Shown: piece by piece, positions 52,424 through 59,989 of the stretch
Numbering within the stretch: position 1 is the first letter of the stretch
Layout: each line of letters starts with the position of its first letter
Position numbers and translations under genes: made by a program
Notes under the pieces: generated by a model
What the model saw: only the letters and a program-made list of their open reading frames with translations
Database searches by the model: none
What the model was told of the DNA's origin: nothing
Origin: Nitrospira sp. CR1.3
GTDB lineage: Bacteria; Nitrospirota; Nitrospiria; Nitrospirales; Nitrospiraceae
Reading direction: 5' to 3'
Assembly (NCBI GenBank): GCA_014055525.1
Contig: WIAH01000004.1
Coordinates: 62,001-126,000, forward strand
DNA length: 64,000 bases

Positions 52424-52858
52424 ATGAGAGCGATCGTGAAAGTCTTCGTGGTAGGGACCCTGGGCCTCGCCATGCTGGTGGGAACGGCAGCGGTTAGTGT
52501 CGCGGTCCCTCCCGAGTACAGTACTGTCCATTGCAAGTGTTGGTGTGGGGCTTCCAATGGCAGCGGGAAGGAGCTGACTTGGGCAATGACGACAAGCTGC
52601 ATGTCGAATGGCAAGGCCTGTAGGTTCACCGTGGATGGGGGGAAAACATTCGACCCAGGGAAATTGAGCAATTGCCAGAAATGTCAGCCCAATTACCCGC
52701 TGCCGACGTGTACTTCCGCCGCTCTCGGTCTAGGGGTGGTGCCGCAGCTGCAGCCGCAGACACCTGCCCCTGGTCGAATGCCTGCACCAGCCGGAACAAT
52801 CCAGCGCCGCGGCGTCGAGGGTGAGCAGCCGATGCCGTCAGAGAAGGAAGGCAAGTGA
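52424..52858 (+). CDS. small exported Cys-rich protein with RRGVEGE tail
   Basis: A 144-residue protein with AAGGAGGAGA before ATG 52424 and signal peptide LGLAMLVGTAAVSVAV. The mature domain holds eight cysteines in the pattern CKCWC...C...C...C.KC...C, related to the 53064 and 54954 products. A Pro/Gln linker leads to QRRGVEGEQP (Arg codon 52808). Its 3' end is duplicated just upstream as a remnant. Confidence 0.7.
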   Translation: MRAIVKVFVVGTLGLAMLVGTAAVSVAVPPEYSTVHCKCWCGASNGSGKELTWAMTTSCMSNGKACRFTVDGGKTFDPGKLSNCQKCQPNYPLPTCTSAALGLGVVPQLQPQTPAPGRMPAPAGTIQRRGVEGEQPMPSEKEGK

Positions 52859-53063
52859 CGCCGGCCTGTTTGTTCAGTTGTCATAATGAAGACAACGTTT
52901 CACGAAAGCGCTCGAATATGCGTTCAACAGCATGGAAGCGACGATGCATCAATTGTTGGATGTGATGTGGCTGCACGCAGACCAGCGGGGCAATGAACTG
53001 TAAGGATGTCACGCCCCCAAAATGAGACACGACGTGGCGAGAGAACGCAACAAAGGGGGGGGG

Positions 53064-53603
53064 ATGATCATGGAGACTATTCTATTTATCACCAGACAGC
53101 GAACGGCGAAACTATTCACCGTCGGAGTTATTGGGCTGGCCGTACTGTTAGGATCGTCAGGAGTCACTTTGGCGGGGCCCAAAGACAGGTTGGTTAGCGT
53201 GCGCCAGTGTTTGTGCGCCTGCAAAAGGGGTGACGGTGAAATAAGAGTTTTTGAGTGGGGATGGAAGGCAGGCCAACAATGCAATGCAATTGGCAAGAAC
53301 TGCACGAGCGATCCCGGTAATGCCAGTAGTAGTGGCCAATTTATAGAATGCTCTGAGTGTCTGGCCAAGAATCTTACGACGGGGAAATACTCGCAATGCC
53401 AAAAGTTTGCGAACGCTAACATTAGCACTGCACCAGGCGGGGGCGTGATCAAGCCACCGGCCGAGCGAGGCGATCCTGTACCATCGACTGACCCCTTCTC
53501 AAAGTCAGGCATGAACGCACCGATCATGAAGCGCGGCGTCGAGGGGGAGCAGCCGGATACCGGCATGTCGAATCCATCGAGTCCACCCTCTGAGAACAAA
53601 TGA
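53064..53603 (+). CDS. small exported Cys-rich protein with KRGVEGE tail
   Basis: A 179-residue protein; ATG 53064 (or 53070) follows a run of G and opens a signal peptide (LFTVGVIGLAVLLGSSGVTLA). The Cys module reads CLCACKRGDG...CNAIGKNC...CSEC, paralogous to the preceding protein. The linker carries IMKRGVEGEQP (Arg codon 53532). The next gene follows after 33 bases. Confidence 0.65.
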   Translation: MIMETILFITRQRTAKLFTVGVIGLAVLLGSSGVTLAGPKDRLVSVRQCLCACKRGDGEIRVFEWGWKAGQQCNAIGKNCTSDPGNASSSGQFIECSECLAKNLTTGKYSQCQKFANANISTAPGGGVIKPPAERGDPVPSTDPFSKSGMNAPIMKRGVEGEQPDTGMSNPSSPPSENK

Positions 53604-53636
53604 CGGGTGCCGAGGAGGCTCAAGGAGGGGCATCCT

Positions 53637-54848
53637 ATGGAACAGAAGATTCCATCTGCGAAAGGAAGAATTGTAGGAATCTCCTTGGCAGCGACTTGTG
53701 GACTGACGCTTTCCTTCGCGTTGTCCATTGGATTTGCGGAAGATCCCTCACCAACCGAACTCCCCAACCCAATAGCGGAAGGGGTGCCCCCTTCGCAGAG
53801 CCCTGACCAGCCGCCTGCCGAAGAGGTGCAAGAGCGAGGCGTTGATCCAAAACTCGTGAGACCGGGCCTGATCCCGCAAGTTGTCACGCCGTTACCACCG
53901 GCGCCGCTGTCCATCAGCGCCCTACCCGGCCATTTTGCTATCCAAACATTCGGCATGAAGTACCTCACGGCGGTGGGCGGAGGTGGACGAGTCACGGACG
54001 TGTTCCACACCGATACGACGGCGATCGGACCTTCGGAGCGATACCGATTGTTCCTTGTCCTGGGAGGCGGCGCTCCCCCAAAGTTCGCCATTCAGACGGC
54101 CAGCTTTAACTTCATCACGGCCGTCGGCGGAGGAGGACGAAGCTCCGACGCGCTCCACACCGATGCGAAGCAAGTGCAGGCGTGGGAAACATTCAGCTTT
54201 GGTCTCGACCAATACGGATGGAGACATGCGATCCAGACCGTCAAGGGGAACTACCTCACCGCGGTGGGGGCTGGAGGCAAGACCACGGACGCCATTCACA
54301 GTGATGCCGTAAAGGCGGATAACTGGGAATACTTCTACATTTGGAAGTGCGGTGATCTCGGGTCAGGACGTCACTACACCATGAGGGCTGTCTCCGACTT
54401 GCAGGGATTTGTTTTTTCCTAAGGCGGCGGCGGACGCGTCAATACTCGCGATGGCAATTTCATCTTTGGAGCCCTCGGTGTGCTGAGCGACTACAAGTTG
54501 CGGCCGGCATCATTCGACAATCGCTGGCAACAATTTCTGTTCATGCGGCAGAACGACGGTTCGTATGCGCTTCGGACTTCCAATGGAGTGAACTACGTCA
54601 CGGCGGTTCAAGGTGGAGGGCTCGCGTCTGGCGCGATCACGACGGACAATCTAGTCACCGATCGCACGCAGGTGCAGGCTTGGGAGAAATTCCGCTTCGT
54701 CGAGCATGGGAGCTGCACCTATGTCATTCAGACGGCAAGCGGCTATTATCTCGGGAAAAAGACCGCAACGACCGGGATCGGTAAATTCTCGACCAATGTC
54801 AGCGACATCAACCAAGCGACGAAATTCCGGCTTGGCGTGCTGTTCTAG
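53637..54848 (+). pseudogene. exported six-repeat beta-trefoil-like protein interrupted by in-frame TAA
   Basis: ATG 53637 follows AAGGAGGGG; the signal peptide is SLAATCGLTLSFALSIGFA, and VQERGVDPK (Arg codon 53835) lies in the linker. About 45-residue repeats follow (FAIQTFGMKYLTAVGGGGR; FAIQTASFNFITAVGGGGR; HAIQTVKGNYLTAVGAGGK). The frame stops at TAA 54420-54422, but the same frame continues with GGGGRVNTRDGNF and two more repeats to 54848. The stop sits where other repeats have Val before GGGG. Six repeats would make two fascin/ricin-like beta-trefoils. As read, only 261 residues are made; readthrough or sequencing error are alternatives. Confidence 0.75.
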
Positions 54849-54953
54849 GGAAAGTGAAAGGGACCACATAACCGATCCGAAGCTGTTGAACGAAGAAAAG
54901 ATGACGATGGAGCATGAGAAGTGTCAAACGGTGCATCATCTAAGGAGGACATC

Positions 54954-55559
54954 ATGATGGACATGGAATCCGGGATTGGCAATACAAAGCTCCGCGTCAT
55001 TTTCTTCACGCTGACTGTCGTCTCAACTGCGTGGATGGCTTCACCAGGAGACAGCCTGGCTCTCCAAAAAAGACCGGGAATTTACAATGTCTGTGTCTGT
55101 GCCTGCTCAGATCCGAGTACGGGCTTTGGTGAATTGGTTCCCGACATTCAGAACACGGCAGGAGTTTCGTGCGAAGTTTATAACAGTAGACCCTGTACCA
55201 TCCATAACGAGGATGGCTCTACGACTGGTGGCAGGACCAAATATTGCCAGGGCTACAAACCCGGTGGAACGAAAGCCATGACGGTCGCCCCTTCAGTGCT
55301 TCAGAATGCGCCGACCATTCAGCGACGCGGCGTGGAGACGGAATCCTCAACCGTGGAAGGAAGTAAGGCACCCGAGGATCTTGCCGTCCCCATGTCGAAC
55401 CCAGGGAATGTCAGAATGAACTGTTCGTGCGAGGGGGGAAACGGAAGCTGCTCGGTCACATCCACAGATGGAAAGATCTCCACCTGTCACAAAGGAGACG
55501 GTGATACTTGTACCGGAAGCTGCGCGTATCCCAAAGCAACCATTTCCGGAGCGGAGTGA
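54954..55559 (+). CDS. exported two-module Cys-rich protein with internal RRGVE
   Basis: A 201-residue protein; ATG 54954 follows AAGGAGGAC. After a signal segment, an N-terminal module (CVCACSDPSTGFG) resembles the 52424 and 53064 proteins. The linker contains IQRRGVETES (Arg codon 55326). The C-terminal module (NCSCEGGNGSCSVTS...CHKGDGDTCTGSC) matches the small protein at 50152. It is therefore a fusion of the two Cys-rich types around the motif, which makes the motif look like a module boundary. Confidence 0.7.
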   Translation: MMDMESGIGNTKLRVIFFTLTVVSTAWMASPGDSLALQKRPGIYNVCVCACSDPSTGFGELVPDIQNTAGVSCEVYNSRPCTIHNEDGSTTGGRTKYCQGYKPGGTKAMTVAPSVLQNAPTIQRRGVETESSTVEGSKAPEDLAVPMSNPGNVRMNCSCEGGNGSCSVTSTDGKISTCHKGDGDTCTGSCAYPKATISGAE

Positions 55560-55675
55560 GGCGGCACTGTAGAGAGAACCGCTGGAATGAACGTCCAATC
55601 AGTACGAACCCCGCCGAGAGGCCCAAGTTTGGAGCGCAGGCAACCTAATTTTGAAGAGAGCAATCAGGAGGCGCC

Positions 55676-57067
55676 ATGAAAGAGCATCGATTAACATCAT
55701 TCTGTATCGTCGCGTGTTTTCTTACAGGGGTCGCCGGCTGTGCCGGCGATACGGCAAAAACCTCAGCACCTCCCGGCGAAGTGCAGGAGCGCGCGGTGAT
55801 GCGTGACCAACGTGCACTGGCAGGAGGTGCATTGACGCAGAAGCCGCCGGTCGTGAGTTCCCCCACTGCACCGGCTCCTTCCGCCGGACCGACCGGACCG
55901 GCGCCCGTTGTCGGTGGCGGCATTAATGAGCCTGATTACAAGTACCCCTGGGTGGCCCGGATGGCCGGCTGTGGCGGGGTGCTCGTCGATCCGCAATGGT
56001 TCCTGACCGCGGCCCATTGTATAGATTTCAATCCCCACAGCGGCGTGACTTATACTCGAACTGATTCGTATGGCAGAGCGTACACCGAGTCACGCCAGCC
56101 GGATCAAACGGTCGGGCCTGCAACCAGCCGCGGCGCGTTCAAGCACCCCCAGTACAACCCTCAGAATGATCACGCGAACGACATCGCCCTGATTAAGCTG
56201 GCATCACCGTTTCCTGTCAACTTCGCGCTCCAGACGGTCGGACTGCCGAGGACGCCACGCCAGGCAGGCACGGTAGGTACAGTGGCGTCGATCAGGCACG
56301 ATGGTCCGGTTCCTCCTGGGCAGGCTGCTATCTTCCGCGGGCCCATCTCTGCCCTCGCATCCCCCACGAAGATTTTTGTGCCGGCCAACACGGCCGGCAA
56401 CACCTCGCTCTGTCCGGGCGATAGCGGTTCAGGCTTCGTGACCGTCGAGAACGGCCGAGCCATCGTACGCGGGATCGCCTCGCAAGGCACAGTCGGAAAT
56501 TGTATGACCCCGACCGGAGAGGCAGTGTTCACCGATGTCTTCGTCTACCGCGATTGGATTCTCCAAACGATGGGCAAGACGGATGCCACCTTGTCGGGCA
56601 ACACGCGCGTGCGTTGGAGCGGATCGGCAGCCAAGGGCAAGATCGTGGTGGGCTGCAGCCACCCGAACACGCCCTATTGGGGCCCCCTCAACGTCGCGGG
56701 CGTGGAAGAAGGCGCGATGTGCGATGGCGGTCAGGCGCAAGGAATCATTTGCCAGCTCGATGCCAATCAGCCCAGCGGGAGATTTGGACCGCCGCAGATT
56801 GTCGGATTCACCATGACGACGATTGCGAACGGCGCCGCGCAAACCCAGGCCCTTCCCTTTGTGGGCAACCTCGCTCAGTTCTCCGGCACGTTCCCACCGG
56901 GCGCGTCCCGCGAGTTCACGTGCCGGATCGGCGGCACGCTCGTGTCAGGCGTGCTTGGAAGCGGAACCACCGCCGTCCTTAGCCGCGGCGTGGAAGGAGA
57001 AGAGACGGCGGAGCAGACGATCGAACAGCCGAGTCCCTTTGAACCATTGGAAGAGAGCAAACCCTAG
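55676..57067 (+). CDS. S1-family serine protease lipoprotein with ERAV and RGVEGE motifs
   Basis: A 463-residue protein with lipobox VAGC, then VQERAVMRD (Arg codon 55790) in a Pro-rich linker. The chymotrypsin-fold domain (about 77-300) has the complete triad: His114 in TAAHC, Asp169 in NDIALIKL and Ser250 in GDSGSG. The pocket residue six before the Ser is Ser244, as in chymotrypsin, not the Asp of trypsin. A C-terminal beta domain follows with cysteines (VVGCSHPNTPYWGPLN; FTCRIGG), and LSRGVEGEET (Arg codon 56984) near the end. It is likely an envelope-anchored protease of bulky-residue specificity. Confidence 0.85.
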   Translation: MKEHRLTSFCIVACFLTGVAGCAGDTAKTSAPPGEVQERAVMRDQRALAGGALTQKPPVVSSPTAPAPSAGPTGPAPVVGGGINEPDYKYPWVARMAGCGGVLVDPQWFLTAAHCIDFNPHSGVTYTRTDSYGRAYTESRQPDQTVGPATSRGAFKHPQYNPQNDHANDIALIKLASPFPVNFALQTVGLPRTPRQAGTVGTVASIRHDGPVPPGQAAIFRGPISALASPTKIFVPANTAGNTSLCPGDSGSGFVTVENGRAIVRGIASQGTVGNCMTPTGEAVFTDVFVYRDWILQTMGKTDATLSGNTRVRWSGSAAKGKIVVGCSHPNTPYWGPLNVAGVEEGAMCDGGQAQGIICQLDANQPSGRFGPPQIVGFTMTTIANGAAQTQALPFVGNLAQFSGTFPPGASREFTCRIGGTLVSGVLGSGTTAVLSRGVEGEETAEQTIEQPSPFEPLEESKP

Positions 57068-57126
57068 TCGCATAGCACCACTGAACGACATGACCAAGTC
57101 CGTCCGCGCATGTTTTGACGCGGGAC

Positions 57127-57233
57127 AAAACGGGGACATTCTGGATTTCTTGGCCTGAAAAGCGGGCGACTTTCGCAGTAATTCAGAATGTCCCCGTTTT
57201 CAGCTTGTTCAGAATGTCCCTGTTTTCAGCTTG
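57127..57233. repeat. REP element, 74-bp palindrome plus partial tandem copy
   Basis: Arms AAAACGGGGACATTCTG (57127-57143) and CAGAATGTCCCCGTTTT (57184-57200) pair perfectly over 17 bp. The core GATTTCTTGGCCTGAAAAGC recurs in the copies at 59287 and 61945. Directly after it the 26-bp right end TTCAGAATGTCCC.GTTTTC... is repeated once more (57208-57233). No transposase is nearby. Confidence 0.8.
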
Positions 57234-57236
57234 TCT

Positions 57237-57350
57237 GTCCCGTGGGGAGTCAGTCCGTGTCCGGATTGGCTGGCCTACTGGATCGATGTGGATATCAAGG
57301 GACCAGCAGGAATCCTCCATGGAGATCGCGTGTATTGGAAGCATGAGATG
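57237..57350 (+). pseudogene. 3' remnant of a lost copy of the 57367 gene
   Basis: The frame encodes PWGVSPCPDWLAYWIDVD...GDRVYWK, almost the same as the last residues of the intact gene (PWEVSPGPDWLAYWIDVD). The 5' part is missing, and the REP element sits exactly at the break. A tandem duplication followed by deletion is the simplest history. Confidence 0.75.
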
Positions 57351-57366
57351 CGAGAGGAGGCCGATC

Positions 57367-58692
57367 ATGAAACGGCTCGGCGCCATCTGTGTCGCCATAT
57401 TCATAGCCTCGATTGGTCTGACTGTTTGGATTTGTGATTCTGTCAGTGGGCAAGAATCCGCCATCGAACGGGATGCAGCTCCGGTTCCGTTTCAGAAGCT
57501 CCTGGAGTTTGATAAGCCAATTCATTTCGTGACGACTGAAGGACAGGACCTAGTTCTTCAGCCGGGTCGCTATTCGGTGGAAATGGCTCAGAAGGGACTC
57601 CAACTCACATCTGTTGACCAAGAACCCGCTGAAGTGGTCGTCGTTCAGGCCGACGCGACGACGCATGACCTGTCAGTTGCAACACCTGAACTCTTCTCAC
57701 CGAAAGAAGGAGAGGATCAACAGGTCGTCATGTTGCTGATGCCAGACGGGACAGCGAGACAAGCAGTGGGCTCCTACACGGGTATTGTCTCGCGGCACGC
57801 GGTCCCCATTATAAAACCGGGAGCCATTGCTGGCCTGGCAGGACAATTACCCAAGATTAATTCCATTCTCGCTACCCCTCCACCGCCTTCATACGACCCC
57901 CCTCCGCCAGGACACATTACCCCATTCGGAATGTTGTATCTCAAGGGGGAACAGTTCGGGTCTTCGAAAGGTAAAATCATGCTTCATGTGCAGGTCCCGG
58001 TCGAAAAACACTTCCATGCCGGCGTCGGCACAATGAGTCTTCCGGGCAGCAAGCCGGGAACGCGAATGGTTCAATTGGATATCACACAGTGGGGGCCGGA
58101 CAAGATCACGGCAAAGACACCCTTGATCGCAGGTGTACCGGATCATTCAGCTGTCCTGCAGGTGCTTAATGCCCAAGGTTTGGGAAGCCCAGGGTGGAAT
58201 GTCCCGTTCCGCGCAATGCGTGTACGGGTGACGCTCCAATACAAAGAAAATGTGACGAAGGTCCTCTGCTCCCATGGTGCTAACCGAAACGTATGTTTGG
58301 GAGAGACAGCCATTGACCCAGCCCTGACGCTTGAAGGTCCCTGTTTTTACAGTGGGCCGCAAGTGAACGATAAGACGATAAGCGCATGGCACCTGAACTG
58401 TCATGCTGTGGTCGATTTTGATTCTGGTGCGGACACGTACACGATCGAACTCAAGAATAATTGGGTGATTGACCAAGTCAGATGGGGCTGGAGGCCGAGT
58501 TCCACAAGCGAGAAACTCAACCTGCCCAATGCCGAGACGCTGACTCAGCGATACAGGGGGACCCAGAAAATGGTTTTGACGGTCCCCTGGGAAGTCAGTC
58601 CGGGCCCCGATTGGTTGGCCTATTGGATCGATGTCGACGTCAAGGGCCCGGCGGGAATTCTTTATGGAGACCGCGTGTATTGGAAACAGTGA
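57367..58692 (+). CDS. exported PVPFQK/SGV-family protein (paralogue 2)
   Basis: A 441-residue protein; ATG 57367 follows GAGAGGAGG and opens a signal peptide (ICVAIFIASIGLTVWICDSV). The N-terminal domain (RDAAPVPFQKLLEFDKPIHF through SYTGIVSRHAV) and the IPT/TIG-like domain (FGMLYLKGEQFGSSKGKIML) match the lipoprotein at 47058. The C-terminal domain with paired cysteines ends PWEVSPGPDWLAYW. No lipobox is evident, so it may be soluble. The long frame upstream of 57367 runs through REP DNA and is rejected. Confidence 0.78.
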   Translation: MKRLGAICVAIFIASIGLTVWICDSVSGQESAIERDAAPVPFQKLLEFDKPIHFVTTEGQDLVLQPGRYSVEMAQKGLQLTSVDQEPAEVVVVQADATTHDLSVATPELFSPKEGEDQQVVMLLMPDGTARQAVGSYTGIVSRHAVPIIKPGAIAGLAGQLPKINSILATPPPPSYDPPPPGHITPFGMLYLKGEQFGSSKGKIMLHVQVPVEKHFHAGVGTMSLPGSKPGTRMVQLDITQWGPDKITAKTPLIAGVPDHSAVLQVLNAQGLGSPGWNVPFRAMRVRVTLQYKENVTKVLCSHGANRNVCLGETAIDPALTLEGPCFYSGPQVNDKTISAWHLNCHAVVDFDSGADTYTIELKNNWVIDQVRWGWRPSSTSEKLNLPNAETLTQRYRGTQKMVLTVPWEVSPGPDWLAYWIDVDVKGPAGILYGDRVYWKQ

Positions 58693-58760
58693 GTACCTAC
58701 AGAGAGGTACCAACCAGAGATTCACGATGCGTTAATCATCAAACCTAAAGGAGTTTTGCC

Positions 58761-59270
58761 ATGGGCTACATGTCGAAGTCCGTAAGCTTTGCTGCAGTGC
58801 TTCTCTTCTTCACCCAGACCGCGAGCCTCGCCGCTCCCCCGGGTCCCCCTGGTCCGACGCCGAAACCCACTCAGAAGTCCAACCCATGTATCACGAGGCC
58901 CTGCCCTGATCTGGTTCCTTGGAAGGGTGGCATGGGTGGGGGCATCGGGATCAAGCAATTCACCTGTTCAAGCACGGCGACGGATCCCTATGTGCTGAAG
59001 ATTGTCCTGGGCATCAGAAACAGCGGCAACGCTCCTACGACAGTTGCCGTCAAGACGTTAGCGAAGGTGAACGGAACGGTTTGGGCCAACTCGAACAACC
59101 CGCACACCACGATGACGTTAGGACCCAACCAGTGGCAGGAGTTCTCCATGAACGGAGTGGTGCCGACACCGGGTGCTTACACGTTGTGGGTGAAGGTTGA
59201 CTCCGACAACGCGCAGCTCGAATCCAATGAGCAGAACAACGAAACATCCTCGACGACGACCTGCGGATAA
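58761..59270 (+). CDS. exported CARDB-domain protein
   Basis: A 169-residue protein with AAAGGAG before ATG 58761 and signal peptide FAAVLLFFTQTASLAAP. After a Pro-rich linker, CITRPCPDLVPWKGG starts a CARDB-type Ig domain (VLKIVLGIRNSGNAPTT; NAQLESNEQNNETSSTTTC). CARDB domains mediate cell-surface adhesion. The 62031 product ends in a similar domain. Confidence 0.75.
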   Translation: MGYMSKSVSFAAVLLFFTQTASLAAPPGPPGPTPKPTQKSNPCITRPCPDLVPWKGGMGGGIGIKQFTCSSTATDPYVLKIVLGIRNSGNAPTTVAVKTLAKVNGTVWANSNNPHTTMTLGPNQWQEFSMNGVVPTPGAYTLWVKVDSDNAQLESNEQNNETSSTTTCG

Positions 59271-59286
59271 CGGGGATGAGGGAAAT

Positions 59287-59357
59287 AATGGGGACATTCT
59301 GGATTTCTTGGCCTGAAAATGGGCGACTTTCGCAGTAATTCAGAATGTCCCCGTTTT
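59287..59357. repeat. REP element, copy b
   Basis: Arms GGGGACATTCTG (59290-59301) and CAGAATGTCCCC (59341-59352) are perfect; the core matches the 57127 copy with a one-base deletion (GAAAATGGGC for GAAAAGCGGGC). It lies between the CARDB gene and the spike-like gene. Confidence 0.8.
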
Positions 59358-59396
59358 CCTGCTCTAGATTTATGAAGGGATGAATTGGAGGAAGGC

Positions 59397-59951
59397 ATGA
59401 AGGTCACAGACAATCAGATTCTATGGTGCGGTATCGCGGCGATGCTGATGCTTACGGCGAGTTCACCCTTCGCGGCTGAAGATGTCACGGAGCGAGCGGT
59501 CCCCGGTCCGACGGGCGCGCAGCAGCCCGGCATGCGGGTTCCCGCGACAGTCATTCCGACCATGACAGTCGAGCAACAGATTGCTGCGCTTCAGCAACAG
59601 GTTCAGTCGCTGCAGCAACAGTTGTCTGTCATTCAATCAGTAGTAAGAATTTCGCCAACCGGGACAGTCATCCAGGCGCCGGCGTTGTCTTTGCTCAGTG
59701 CCAGCGGCACCGTTATCCAATCTGACAAGGGCATCACTGTTGCTGCTGGTCAGGGGCTCAGTATGCAGAGCCAGGGGGCGACGATGCTCAAAGCAGGCTC
59801 GTCGATCGCGGTGGAAGCGCAACAGACTCTCGATCTCAAAGGCGGGAATCAAACGAGACTGAACGGCGGGACCAAGTCAATTGCCACCGTCGGTAGCGCG
59901 GTAGGCAACGGCCAGGTCTTGACCGGCAGTCCGACGATTTTCGGAAACTGA
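59397..59951 (+). CDS. exported coiled-coil/beta-helix spike-like protein with ERAVP motif
   Basis: A 184-residue protein; ATG 59397 follows GGAGGAAGGC. The signal peptide (AAMLMLTASSPFAA) is followed by VTERAVPGP (Arg codon 59493), a Gln-rich coiled coil (IAALQQQVQSLQQQLSVI), and then short repeats (GTVIQSDKGITVAAGQGLSM; AQQTLDLKGGNQTRLNGG). These resemble the triangular beta-helix tips of VgrG/gp5-type spikes. A trimeric needle is the likely shape. Unlike VgrG it has a signal peptide and no baseplate domains, so secretion-system membership is doubtful. Confidence 0.65.
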   Translation: MKVTDNQILWCGIAAMLMLTASSPFAAEDVTERAVPGPTGAQQPGMRVPATVIPTMTVEQQIAALQQQVQSLQQQLSVIQSVVRISPTGTVIQAPALSLLSASGTVIQSDKGITVAAGQGLSMQSQGATMLKAGSSIAVEAQQTLDLKGGNQTRLNGGTKSIATVGSAVGNGQVLTGSPTIFGN

Positions 59952-59989
59952 GGTCGAGCATTTTATTTGACTAGTTCGAGGAGGTGATC

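Noticed and set aside
53009-54091. 360-residue minus-strand open frame
   Set aside because: It spans antisense to two plus-strand genes with signal peptides and ribosome sites; composition is Pro/Ser/Gly/Arg noise.
54480-54848. Independent gene downstream of the trefoil gene
   Set aside because: Same frame as the upstream gene, no ribosome site, and its repeats continue the upstream series; treated as the second part of one interrupted gene.
55676-57067. S1 protease as the enzyme that cuts the R[GA]V motif
   Set aside because: The specificity pocket position is Ser (Ser244), as in chymotrypsin, and not the Asp needed for Arg selectivity. The idea was dropped in favour of the caspase, which remains only a hypothesis.
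57115-57366. N-terminal extension of the 57367 gene
   Set aside because: The extension reads through a REP element and a gene remnant; ATG 57367 has a strong ribosome site and a signal peptide.
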